This document shows positions 1 to 7,447 of a DNA stretch of 64,000 nt, piece after piece. Under the pieces are notes generated by a model, which did no database searches, had not been told where the DNA came from, and worked only from the letters and a program-made list of their open reading frames with translations. Source of the DNA: Henriciella barbarensis (GTDB taxonomy: Bacteria > Pseudomonadota > Alphaproteobacteria > Caulobacterales > Hyphomonadaceae); contig NZ_QWGB01000005.1 in assembly GCF_003576345.1 (NCBI RefSeq), forward strand, positions 248,001 through 312,000, read 5' to 3'. The translations under genes and the position numbers were made by a program. Every line of letters starts with the position of its first letter. Within the stretch, counting starts at the first letter, position 1.

Positions 1-716
1 GCGTGTAGAACGAAGGTCTCGTCATTCCCTCTTCCGGGCTTGGAGCTGTTGCGCACCACAAGGCTCAACGGCGAGTTGGAAACCTCGGCCACATCCCATC
101 CGGTCTTGATCGGCGCATCGAAGGCCAGCATCACCGCCCAGCACGGCGCTGTCACGGATGCGGCGGCCTCACTGGCGAGTACAGGACTGGTATCGGCAAG
201 AAGTTCGCGCGTCTGTTCGGCAGGGATGGCAAGAATGACAGCATCAAACGGCCCCTGCCAGCCAGACGTGTCCAGCTGCACATAGCGGCCCTCGTCGCGA
301 ATGGAGAGCGCAATCGCACGCTCTCCCCAGCGCACATCGTGGCCTTCCGCCATCCCCTTTACGAGTGAGTTCATGGACGGCGCCCCGACAAACCAGTCGT
401 CATCAGACCGAAGCGGCTCTGCTGACCATGTCCCGCCCGTATGGGCGAGAGAGACACGTGATGGCGTCCACTTTGCCACGTGACTGCGGGTTTCCAGGTC
501 AGATACAAGAGCGCGAAAAACAGTGTCGCGCGCTGTGAAGAATTGCGCGCCGTGATCGAAACGCAAATCTCCTGCGGGCGTGGAAGCGCGCCGGGTCGAC
601 AACCTACCACCAGCGCCTCGCCCCTTATCAAAGAGCACAACCTCGTGGCCGGCTCCCTTCAGATCTGAGGCCGCGCTAAGACCCGCAACGCCTGCGCCAA
701 TGATTGCAATTGTCAT
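1..716 (-). CDS. FAD-dependent oxidoreductase, renalase/amine-oxidase-like (3' end outside window)
   Basis: The reverse strand reads from an ATG at 714-716 to the window edge without a stop, giving 238 residues. The protein begins MTIAIIGAGVAGLSAA, a dinucleotide-binding GxGxxG motif at residues 7-12, then an FDKGRGAGGRLSTRR segment and DHGAQFF, both typical of the small renalase-like NAD(P)/FAD amine-oxidase family. It probably binds FAD in the cytoplasm; the substrate is not predictable. The start is well supported because the Rossmann strand begins at residue 2. It is divergent from the DUF2256 gene at 773. The C-terminus lies beyond position 1. Confidence 0.85.
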   Translation of the reverse strand, partial: MTIAIIGAGVAGLSAASDLKGAGHEVVLFDKGRGAGGRLSTRRASTPAGDLRFDHGAQFFTARDTVFRALVSDLETRSHVAKWTPSRVSLAHTGGTWSAEPLRSDDDWFVGAPSMNSLVKGMAEGHDVRWGERAIALSIRDEGRYVQLDTSGWQGPFDAVILAIPAEQTRELLADTSPVLASEAAASVTAPCWAVMLAFDAPIKTGWDVAEVSNSPLSLVVRNSSKPGRGNDETFVLH

Positions 717-772
717 CCGACTTCTCCTGCTCCCGACTGAGACCTAGTTTATCGGTGAAGAAGGCAAGGTTG

Positions 773-943
773 ATGGCAGACAGAAAACGCACCTCCAACA
801 AAATGGTCCGCAAAAGCGATCTTCCGCAGAAGACATGCCCGGTCTGCCAGCGGCCGTTTTCATGGCGCAAGAAGTGGGAATCGGTCTGGGACGAGGTGAT
901 CTACTGCTCGAAAAGATGCCGCGGCGAAGCCAAAAAGAGCTGA
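773..943 (+). CDS. DUF2256 domain protein, small zinc-ribbon-like
   Basis: This 56-residue protein has the DUF2256 signature: a CPVCQRPFSWRKKW segment followed by W..VIYCSKRCR, so two CxxC/CxxxC-like pairs probably hold one zinc ion. The ATG at 773 is preferred over upstream in-frame starts because AAGG lies just upstream and the known family starts shortly before the Cys motif. The function of DUF2256 is unknown. It is divergent from the FAD oxidoreductase, and DUF2256 genes are often seen near flavoproteins such as photolyases, so a shared redox or light-related context is possible but unproven. Confidence 0.85.
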   Translation: MADRKRTSNKMVRKSDLPQKTCPVCQRPFSWRKKWESVWDEVIYCSKRCRGEAKKS

Positions 944-954
944 CGCAAGCCTAT

Positions 955-1048
955 TTATCGAAAAACAGTAATTTTTATCTCTCTGAATCATATACAGATT
1001 TTAAGAAATAGTATTGTTTTTCGATAATCGCATATTGAAAAACAATAA
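955..1048. promoter_or_regulatory. Three copies of a 16-bp AT-rich operator-like element
   Basis: Within an AT-rich island, TTATCGAAAAACAGTA occurs at 955-970. The reverse complement of 1012-1027 is TTATCGAAAAACAATA, a 15/16 match. A partial third copy containing GAAAAACAATA lies at 1037-1047. Copies two and three form an inverted repeat with 11-bp arms (1012-1022 and 1037-1047). This looks like a regulator binding region for the small gene at 1159. The regulator is unknown and no regulator gene lies next to it. Confidence 0.5.
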
Positions 1049-1158
1049 TTTCGTTGCTAGATCAATCTCGTCGGCGGCACAGAGACAAACCCGCCCCGGC
1101 AGACAACCAACCAACCGGCACAGAAGACCGGAAACTTGCAACGAAGGAGCAATATCAG

Positions 1159-1353
1159 ATGCAACCGCTCGCCTCCCAGACCCGCCAACCCCGTCTGGAA
1201 CAGACTGCGACCAAGACCGGCATGACGCCGGTGCTCGCGGGCACCGCCGGACGCGTGTCCGGAAAGGCCGCTAACGACAATACGGGGACCTGGAAGCCTA
1301 CCCTTCTGGTCCAGCGTCGCCGCCGCCAGAACAGGCTTGCCGGACGCGTCTGA
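1159..1353 (+). CDS. Small basic hypothetical protein (64 aa)
   Basis: The ORF starts with ATG preceded by a strong Shine-Dalgarno (AAGGAG, nine bases upstream) and encodes a basic 64-residue peptide ending QRRRRQNRLAGRV. It contains a KAANDNTGTWKP segment and has no membrane segment or signal peptide. I recognise no family. The good ribosome site and the repeated operator-like elements 110-200 bp upstream favour a real, regulated gene. Longer in-frame starts upstream lack a ribosome site. Confidence 0.5.
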   Translation: MQPLASQTRQPRLEQTATKTGMTPVLAGTAGRVSGKAANDNTGTWKPTLLVQRRRRQNRLAGRV

Positions 1354-1453
1354 TCAAGCTTCAGGCAACCCCGGCAGGGACTCTCACTCTCATCGCGCCC
1401 CAACCTGCCGGGGCCCTGAAAAAGGCCGCCCTGCCCCGCCCGGCAGGGCGGTT

Positions 1454-1978
1454 CTACATTTGGGTACGAAGCTTCTTTGGCCTGATCCAGCCCATCATCC
1501 TGAAATGCACGGGCGTGAAGGCTTCATCTTCCTCGGATTCAAACAGGACCGCTGTGCCCGTGGGCAGCTTCTCAACAAGTTTCCGCGCTGCCATCTCGTC
1601 CGTCGTACCTGCCTCGCGCAGGATGGACAGGGACGCTTCGTGCATGCCCGGATTGTGCCCGACGACAATAAGCGTCGAGGTACCAGGCGCCGCCAGTGTC
1701 ACGTGGTCGAGAATGGTCGGCACGCTGGCAAGGTATAGCGTGTCCAATAGCGTTGGCTCGCAGCCCGGAAAGAAGTCCTGCAGGTGGCGCCACGTCTCTC
1801 GCGTGCGGCGCGCACTTGAAACAAGCGCCGCGTCCGGCACCCATCCCCGCGCTTTCAACTCATCGCCAATCGCTTCGGCATCCTTGTGCCCGCGGGCCAC
1901 GAGCTTGCGGTCGCGGTCCGACACGCCCTCATTCCAGAGCTCGGTCTTGGCATGGCGAAGCAGGATCAGACGTTTCAT
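1454..1978 (-). CDS. sixA: Histidine phosphatase family protein, SixA-like
   Basis: The 174-residue protein begins MKRLILLRHAKTE, where RHAKT matches the catalytic RHG/RHA motif of the phosphoglycerate-mutase-like superfamily. SSARRTRET and VVGHNPG supply the remaining Arg and the second catalytic His. Length and motifs match SixA, which removes phosphate from histidine phosphotransfer (HPt) proteins. The actual substrate here cannot be fixed from sequence. It is divergent from the peroxiredoxin gene at 2102, with about 120 bp of intergenic DNA. Confidence 0.85.
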   Translation of the reverse strand: MKRLILLRHAKTELWNEGVSDRDRKLVARGHKDAEAIGDELKARGWVPDAALVSSARRTRETWRHLQDFFPGCEPTLLDTLYLASVPTILDHVTLAAPGTSTLIVVGHNPGMHEASLSILREAGTTDEMAARKLVEKLPTGTAVLFESEEDEAFTPVHFRMMGWIRPKKLRTQM

Positions 1979-2101
1979 GAGCGCTCGACGGCCAGCGTGG
2001 CCTTAGTAAAATTAAAGACCGAAATCAGCACCCTGAACTTGTCCTCTTGCCCGCCGACGCCAATCTGTGTGGCGAAGATATAGCAATCAACGGAGAATGC
2101 C

Positions 2102-2737
2102 ATGAGCCTTCTGCTAGGTGATACAGCACCCGATTTCGACGCCGAAACGACCGAAGGCAATATCAGCTTCCACGACTGGATCGGGGATGACTGGGTTGTC
2201 TTCTTCTCCCACCCGGCGGACTTTACGCCTGTCTGCACGACGGAGATCGGCTACACCGCCAAACTGAAAGACAAACTCGCCGCGCGCGGCGCAAAGGCCA
2301 TCGTGATTTCTGCAGACAGCCTTGAGGACCACAAGGAGTGGGTCAAGGACGTTGAAGAAACGCAAGGCGCGAAGGTGGAATTTCCACTCATCGCCGATCC
2401 GGACAAGAAGATCGCGACGCTTTACAACATGATCCATCCGAATGCGGATGCAAAAGTGACTGTTCGCGCCGTATATGTGATTGACCCGAAAAAGAAAATT
2501 CGCGCGTCGATCATCTATCCGCCGAGCGCCGGTCGTAATTTCGATGAGATCCTGCGTCTGATCGACTCGCTACAGCTGACGGACGGTTACAAGGTCGCCA
2601 CACCGGTGAACTGGCAGGACGGCGAAGACGTCATCATCGTACCGAGCGTTTCCAATGAGGACGCCGACAAGATGTTTCCGAAAGGATACAAGACGATCAA
2701 GCCTTACCTGCGCACCACGGCGCAGCCGAACAAGTAG
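2102..2737 (+). CDS. Peroxiredoxin, 1-Cys (Prx6-type)
   Basis: This 211-residue thiol peroxidase has the peroxidatic motif PADFTPVCTTE with Cys45. The long C-terminal part, including ADPDKKIATLYNM, VRAVYVIDP and KGYKTIKPYLRTT, is the extended domain of Prx6/1-Cys enzymes. Such proteins reduce hydrogen peroxide and alkyl hydroperoxides in the cytoplasm. It stands alone, divergent from the sixA-like gene, and no OxyR-type regulator is adjacent. A perfect 14-bp palindrome follows the stop codon. Confidence 0.93.
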   Translation: MSLLLGDTAPDFDAETTEGNISFHDWIGDDWVVFFSHPADFTPVCTTEIGYTAKLKDKLAARGAKAIVISADSLEDHKEWVKDVEETQGAKVEFPLIADPDKKIATLYNMIHPNADAKVTVRAVYVIDPKKKIRASIIYPPSAGRNFDEILRLIDSLQLTDGYKVATPVNWQDGEDVIIVPSVSNEDADKMFPKGYKTIKPYLRTTAQPNK

Positions 2738-2738
2738 G

Positions 2739-2752
2739 CAGTTCATGAACTG
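2739..2752. repeat. Perfect 14-bp palindrome after the peroxiredoxin stop
   Basis: CAGTTCATGAACTG is a perfect inverted repeat beginning two bases after the peroxiredoxin stop. It has no T-tract, so it is not a classical terminator. It could stabilise the mRNA end or be a protein site; it could also be chance. Confidence 0.3.
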
Positions 2753-2764
2753 ACGGCGCGGCAG

Positions 2765-2950
2765 TCAGCCGAATGACCGACTTACCATTCGCAGCAATTT
2801 CTGACTCGGGCTGAGGCGGCGACGCTTCAGCCCGAATTTACGTCGTACGCGGTCAGGGGCATCATAGACGGCCCTGATCGTCTGCAGGCGCTTCAAGGCG
2901 CTCTTCGCACGCGGCTTTGACTTTGCTTTCTGTCCGATAGCAAACTCCAT
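2765..2950 (-). CDS. Small, very basic hypothetical protein (61 aa)
   Basis: This ORF encodes 61 residues rich in Lys and Arg (KAKSKPRAKSALKRLQ, RRKFGLKRRRLSPSQKLLR) with no cysteines and no membrane segment. It fills most of the space between the peroxiredoxin and the phosphatase-like gene. The ribosome site is weak, so the call rests on size, position and a biased basic composition typical of small nucleic-acid-binding proteins. No family is recognised. Confidence 0.4.
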   Translation of the reverse strand: MEFAIGQKAKSKPRAKSALKRLQTIRAVYDAPDRVRRKFGLKRRRLSPSQKLLRMVSRSFG

Positions 2951-3071
2951 CTTTGCAACCGTATGGTAACACAGGCTGACGGCCCAACCAAAAAGTCGGC
3001 GTGCAGGCCGTGACAGAAAACCTTCACGTCACAGACGTAAATGTGTCTAAGAATCGCGCCATACGCGAATT

Positions 3072-3986
3072 ATGCCGCCCCTCGATCTGATCCAGTCCCT
3101 GTCCCGTTCCAGCGGGACTTCACCAAATGATGATCGCGCCAATGGGGATGTCGGAACGTCGGCGGGGCACGCCTGGGTCATCGATGGCGCGACCGGTGTT
3201 ACCGACAAAGCCTATGTTAGCAGGGAAGGCAGGGAAGGCAGGGAAGGCAGCGACGCCGCCTGGCTGGCCGAACAGCTCAATACCCGCTTTGCTGAACTTC
3301 CCCAGACATCGGAACCGATCCGCGTTGCTTTGCGGCGCATCATTGGCCGGGTGCGGGATGACTTTCTCCTGCAGACCTCAGCCTCAATAGTACCTGATTT
3401 TGCCATCCCTTCAGCCGCTGCGCTCTATTGCGGCTGGGAACAGAGCGGTCACCTGGTGCATATCCGCTTTTCGGGTCTCGGCGACTGTAGCGCCATTGTG
3501 CGTGAAGAGAGCGGCGCTGTTCACCTTATTGGCGAACTGTCGAGCAGCGGCGATGCGGAGCTGCTTGATCGGTTTGCCGCCTTTCATGGCGATGAAAGTG
3601 AAACCGCCCAGAATGAGCTTCGCGCCTTCCTGCAGGAGCAACGCAGCCGCATGAACACGCCCGACGGTTACTGGGTCTTCTCCATTGTGCCGGAGGCGGC
3701 CAGCCACATCGCCGAACGCACACTCTGCCTGCGCAGTCCTGCAAACCTTTTGATGATGACAGACGGATTTGCGCGGCTGATCGACCACTTCCATGCCTAC
3801 ACGCCAGAGACACTGCTCGATGCAGCGCTCCAGCAGGGGCTGAAGCCGCTCTATGAAGAACTGCGCAGCCTGGAGGCGAGCGACCCTGATGGCACGGCCG
3901 CACCGCGCCTCAAAAAGGAAGATGATGCGAGCGCCGTGCTGGTGCGTCTCGAAACCTCAGACGCACCGGCAGGCAAAACTGCCTAG
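3072..3986 (+). CDS. PP2C-like protein phosphatase domain protein
   Basis: The 304-residue protein carries PP2C-type motifs: NDDRAN near residues 20-24, AWVIDGATGV with Asp38, FSGLGDCSAIV near 133-142, and MMTDGFARLI in the C-terminal third. These Asp residues normally bind the two Mn/Mg ions of metal-dependent Ser/Thr phosphatases, so it probably acts in the cytoplasm. No partner kinase is adjacent. An in-frame run of Arg-Glu-Gly triplets at residues 51-59 comes from a 9-bp tandem repeat right after the first metal motif. Its 3' end overlaps ilvE by four bases, tail to tail. Confidence 0.75.
   Translation: MPPLDLIQSLSRSSGTSPNDDRANGDVGTSAGHAWVIDGATGVTDKAYVSREGREGREGSDAAWLAEQLNTRFAELPQTSEPIRVALRRIIGRVRDDFLLQTSASIVPDFAIPSAAALYCGWEQSGHLVHIRFSGLGDCSAIVREESGAVHLIGELSSSGDAELLDRFAAFHGDESETAQNELRAFLQEQRSRMNTPDGYWVFSIVPEAASHIAERTLCLRSPANLLMMTDGFARLIDHFHAYTPETLLDAALQQGLKPLYEELRSLEASDPDGTAAPRLKKEDDASAVLVRLETSDAPAGKTA
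3222..3248 (+). repeat. Three tandem copies of a 9-bp repeat inside the phosphatase gene
   Basis: AGGGAAGGC is repeated exactly at 3222-3230, 3231-3239 and 3240-3248. Because the unit is nine bases, gain or loss of copies keeps frame and changes the number of Arg-Glu-Gly triplets. The identical copies suggest recent slippage. Confidence 0.9.
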
Positions 3987-4873
3987 GCAGGCATCTTGAT
4001 CTTGCCGTTCACAAGATCTGAATAGTCGTTGACCAGACCTTCGGTCACGCTGCCGGGTTTGTAGTTTACGTCCCCGATCTGGCGAACCGGTGTGATTTCC
4101 GCTGCTGTGCCCGTGATAAAGCATTCCGAGAAGTTCTTCAGCTCGTCCGGCATGATCGTGCGCTCGACGATCTCGATCTGGCGCGCCTTGGCCAGCTTGA
4201 TGGCTGTCTGACGCGTGATGCCGTTGAGAAAGCAGTCCGGGGTTGGCGTGTGGAGCGCACCGTCCTGCAGGAAGAAGATGTTTGCGCCTGTCGCCTCTGC
4301 CACATGGCCGCGATAATCGAGCATGAGCGCATCGGCAAAGCCGTCTTTCTCTGCGGCGTGCTTGGACAGGGTACAGATCATGTAGAGACCAGCCGCCTTC
4401 GCCTCGCACGGGGCGGTCATTGGGTCAGGACGACGCCACTGGGCATGCGTCATGGCAATGCCCTTCATCTTGTCAGCGAAATAATCACCCCAGTGCCAGA
4501 CGGCGATCGCGACGTGGATCTTGTTGTTCTGCGCCGAGACGCCCATCATTTCCGAGCCCCGCCAGGCAAAGGCGCGCACATAAGCGTTTTCAAGACCGGA
4601 TTTCGCCAGCGTCTCATGCTTGGCTTTCTCGATCTCATCGACCGTATAGGGCAGCTCGAAGCCAAGGATGTTCGCGGACCGGTGAAGACGTTCGGTGTGA
4701 CGACGCGATTCGAAAATATGGCCGCCATAGGCACGCTCACCTTCAAACACGGACGACGCATAGTGCAAGCCATGGGTGAGGACGTGAATCGTCGTCTCGC
4801 GCCACGGTACGAATTCGCCGTCCATCCAGATGTATCCATCGCGGTCGTGATACGGTGTGGAGGCGTCGGCCAT
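3983..4873 (-). CDS. ilvE: Branched-chain amino acid aminotransferase
   Basis: A fold-type IV PLP aminotransferase that interconverts Leu, Ile and Val with their 2-oxo acids. From the chosen start it has 296 residues, the usual IlvE length. Visible motifs are YGGHIFESRRHTERLH, CEAKAAGLY holding the PLP lysine, DYRGHVAEATGANIFF, and FITGTAAEITPV. The ATG at 4873 is preferred because AGGA lies about ten bases upstream, and the longer start at 4933 would overlap the divergent MarR gene. The arrangement ilvE divergent from a MarR/response-regulator pair is familiar in alphaproteobacteria. Confidence 0.95.
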   Translation of the reverse strand: MADASTPYHDRDGYIWMDGEFVPWRETTIHVLTHGLHYASSVFEGERAYGGHIFESRRHTERLHRSANILGFELPYTVDEIEKAKHETLAKSGLENAYVRAFAWRGSEMMGVSAQNNKIHVAIAVWHWGDYFADKMKGIAMTHAQWRRPDPMTAPCEAKAAGLYMICTLSKHAAEKDGFADALMLDYRGHVAEATGANIFFLQDGALHTPTPDCFLNGITRQTAIKLAKARQIEIVERTIMPDELKNFSECFITGTAAEITPVRQIGDVNYKPGSVTEGLVNDYSDLVNGKIKMPA

Positions 4874-4926
4874 TATTTCTTGTCCTTGCTTGAACTTGTA
4901 CTCGAAAGAGGCTCCATTCTCAGACT

Positions 4927-5403
4927 GTGGCATCTGAAGTCAACCAGAAGACAGGCGAAAGCGCTCGTGTCGATCCGCGGCTTTTTCTCAGGGAGGAAGA
5001 GCTCGATAATGGTATCGCGCTGCTGCTCGCCAGTGAACGCATTATTAGCGACATCACCCGCAAGGCTCAGCGTCAGACTGGCCTTAATGCGTCAGGGCTT
5101 CGGCTACTGATGACGATCCGCTTTGAACCTGGCCTGACGGTCAGTGAATTGCGTGACAAGATGGGAGCAACGACGCCAACTATTGCCCGGCTTCTCGGAG
5201 AGCTCGACAAGAAGAACCTGGTGGTAAAGACGCAAGGCGGGCGCGATGCCCGTCGGCGGCGCCTGACCCTGTCGGATGAAGGAGAACAGATGCTGCGCCC
5301 ACTTGTGGACAAGTTACGCTCTGCCCTGCGCGATGCATATCGCGACGCTGGCGCACATGCCGTGTCTGGCACCCGCGCGGTCCTGGAGGCCCTTACCCAA
5401 TGA
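4927..5403 (+). CDS. MarR-family transcriptional regulator, PetP-like
   Basis: The 158-residue protein has a winged helix of MarR type: LTVSELRDKMGATTPTIARLLGELDKKNLV as recognition helices (read here as key residues spread over 72-101) and GRDARRRRLTLSDEG as the wing. It starts with GTG at 4927. Its stop overlaps the response regulator start (ATGA). A MarR gene overlapping an OmpR-type regulator beside ilvE matches the petP-petR arrangement described in Rhodobacter, so I read it as PetP-like by context. No direct target is visible. Confidence 0.85.
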   Translation: MASEVNQKTGESARVDPRLFLREEELDNGIALLLASERIISDITRKAQRQTGLNASGLRLLMTIRFEPGLTVSELRDKMGATTPTIARLLGELDKKNLVVKTQGGRDARRRRLTLSDEGEQMLRPLVDKLRSALRDAYRDAGAHAVSGTRAVLEALTQ

Positions 5404-6077
5404 GTGACGCACAACACATTCTGGTGGTCGATGACGACAATCGCATCCGCGACCTGCTCAAGAAATATCTCGTCCGCAACGGATTGAGGGTCACGGCTGC
5501 TGCTGACGCCGCCAGCGCGCGAAAGCTGATGACGACTTTCGATTTCGATCTCGCCATCCTCGACATCATGATGCCCGGTGAGACAGGGCTTGAACTGCTT
5601 GCGAGCCTCCGCAGCGCAGGAAAGCACGTTCCGGTTCTGCTTCTCACCGCAAAGGGAGAGACTGGCGACCGGATCGAAGGGCTGAAGGCAGGTGCCGACG
5701 ACTATCTTTCCAAACCGTTCGAGCCGGAAGAACTGTTGCTTCGCATCAATGCCATTCTGCGGCGCACGCATGTCGAACCGCCGCCCGAAGAAATCGAGAT
5801 GTCGGGCCTCGTTTTCAACGCCAAGCATCAGGAACTGACCTCTGGAGCACGTCGTGTCCGGCTGACTGAGGCAGAGCTTCATCTCCTATCAATGCTTGCC
5901 GCCAAGGCCGGAGAGGCCGTCAGCCGTGAGGAACTGGCCTCCAAGTCACCGAACAGCACAGAGCGCTCTATCGATGTCCAGGTGACGCGGCTGCGCCGCA
6001 AGATCGAACCAGATCCCCGCCAGCCGATTCATATCCAGACGGTGCGCGGTATTGGCTACCGTCTCATGCCCGACTGA
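5400..6077 (+). CDS. OmpR-family response regulator, PetR-like
   Basis: A 225-residue two-domain regulator. The receiver has acidic residues DDD at 11-13, phosphoacceptor Asp55 in LAILDIMMPG, LLLTAK at 81-85 and Lys105 in DYLSKPF. The C-terminal winged helix includes RLTEAELHLL and the end motif IQTVRGIGYRL. It overlaps the MarR gene by four bases and is followed after 56 bases by a histidine kinase, so the three probably work together. By gene order it resembles PetR, which is essential in Rhodobacter capsulatus. Confidence 0.93.
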   Translation: MSDAQHILVVDDDNRIRDLLKKYLVRNGLRVTAAADAASARKLMTTFDFDLAILDIMMPGETGLELLASLRSAGKHVPVLLLTAKGETGDRIEGLKAGADDYLSKPFEPEELLLRINAILRRTHVEPPPEEIEMSGLVFNAKHQELTSGARRVRLTEAELHLLSMLAAKAGEAVSREELASKSPNSTERSIDVQVTRLRRKIEPDPRQPIHIQTVRGIGYRLMPD

Positions 6078-6133
6078 AGCGCCGAAAACTGCCGCTTTGC
6101 TAAACCACCGCTTGCCACTAAGGCTTGCTGCTG

Positions 6134-7447
6134 ATGTCCCGCCTCGTTCGCCTCCGTCTTAGAGATTTCACCCCGCGCGGGCTCTATCCGCGATCGGTGC
6201 TGATGGTGATACTTCCGGTGATCCTTCTGCTGAGCGCAGTGACCTACATCTTCTATGACAGTCACTGGCGCCACACTTCCCGCAAACTGAGCCAGACCAT
6301 GGCCAGCGAGATCGAATTCATGGTCGGACTTCGGGGCCGGTATCCCGGCCAGTTCGACATGCTGCGCGATGACGCCCGCGAAGCCATGCAACTCGACGTC
6401 GTGGTGCTTGAAAATGAAGACCTCCCCACCGAACAGAAAGAGCTCTTCTTCTCGGCGCTGGACGATATTCTCTCGCGGGAGCTCGAAGTCTCTCTCGATC
6501 AGCCTTTCTGGTTCGACATATCCGGCTATGGCGAAACCGTCGAAATCCGTGTCCAGGACGGCGATGATGTGCTGCGCTTTCTGGCAGAACGTGACCGGAC
6601 CTTTTCGACAACGGGGCACATATTTATTGTCTGGGTCATTGGTGCGACCGGTATCCTCATCGCGCTCGCCCTTGGTTTCCTGCGCAATCAGGTCCGCTCG
6701 ATCCTGAAGCTGACCGAAGCGGCGAAAGCGTACGGGCGCGGCAGGGATGCGGGCAATTACCGCCCCTCCGGCGCGACCGAGATCCGCGACGCCGCCCGCG
6801 CCGTGATGGACATGCGCACAAGACTTACGACCTTTGCAGAGGAGCGTACGACAATGCTGGCCGGCATCAGCCATGACCTGCGCACGCCGCTGACAAGGCT
6901 GAAGCTCCAACTCGCCATGATGGACGACACGCCAGAGATACAAGACGCCCGCCAGGACCTTCAGGAAATGTCGGTCATGCTGGACGAATACCTCGCTTTC
7001 GCCAGCGGCAAGGAAGGCGAGCAGTCGACCACATTCCAGTTCGATGAACTGGTCGACGAAATCGTTTCGGCTCTTGGCGGACAAGCGCATATTCGCGCCA
7101 AAGCACCTGTCACTATTATTGCCCGCCAGGGCCTGATCCGCCGTGCCGTCTCCAACCTCATCTCAAACGCGCAGGGCTTCGCCGACAAAGTTGAAGTGGA
7201 AGTCATCGAAGGCCCACACATGGTCGAACTGATCGTCGATGATGACGGCCCCGGCATCGCCGAAGACAAGCGCGAGGAAGCCTTCAAGCCTTTCCATCGT
7301 CTCGATGACTCGCGAAACCAGAATGTGCCCGGCACGGGCCTCGGCCTCTCCATCGCACGGGACACGGCCCGCCAGCATGGCGGCGATATCCGACTGGAGG
7401 ATAGCCCGCTTGGCGGGCTCCGGGTGCGCTTCCGGCTGCCTGCCTAG
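6134..7447 (+). CDS. Sensor histidine kinase, EnvZ-type
   Basis: The 437-residue protein has a first membrane segment at about 21-41, a periplasmic sensor loop to about 160, a second segment at about 162-183, a HAMP linker, an H-box ISHDLRTPLTRL with His247, and an ATPase domain with NLISNAQGFA, DDGPGIA and GTGLGLSIARD. It is the probable partner of the response regulator just upstream. The ATG at 6134 is preferred to a TTG nine bases earlier. The stimulus is unknown. The stop overlaps midA tail to tail in a CTAG. Confidence 0.92.
   Translation: MSRLVRLRLRDFTPRGLYPRSVLMVILPVILLLSAVTYIFYDSHWRHTSRKLSQTMASEIEFMVGLRGRYPGQFDMLRDDAREAMQLDVVVLENEDLPTEQKELFFSALDDILSRELEVSLDQPFWFDISGYGETVEIRVQDGDDVLRFLAERDRTFSTTGHIFIVWVIGATGILIALALGFLRNQVRSILKLTEAAKAYGRGRDAGNYRPSGATEIRDAARAVMDMRTRLTTFAEERTTMLAGISHDLRTPLTRLKLQLAMMDDTPEIQDARQDLQEMSVMLDEYLAFASGKEGEQSTTFQFDELVDEIVSALGGQAHIRAKAPVTIIARQGLIRRAVSNLISNAQGFADKVEVEVIEGPHMVELIVDDDGPGIAEDKREEAFKPFHRLDDSRNQNVPGTGLGLSIARDTARQHGGDIRLEDSPLGGLRVRFRLPA

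Noticed and set aside
3222-3248. Possible CRISPR-like array
   Set aside because: The 9-bp units are contiguous without spacers and lie in a coding frame.
4250-5110. 286-codon open frame on the plus strand
   Set aside because: Antisense to ilvE and out of frame with the MarR gene.
6056-7090. 344-codon open frame on the minus strand
   Set aside because: Antisense to the histidine kinase; no domain and no ribosome site.
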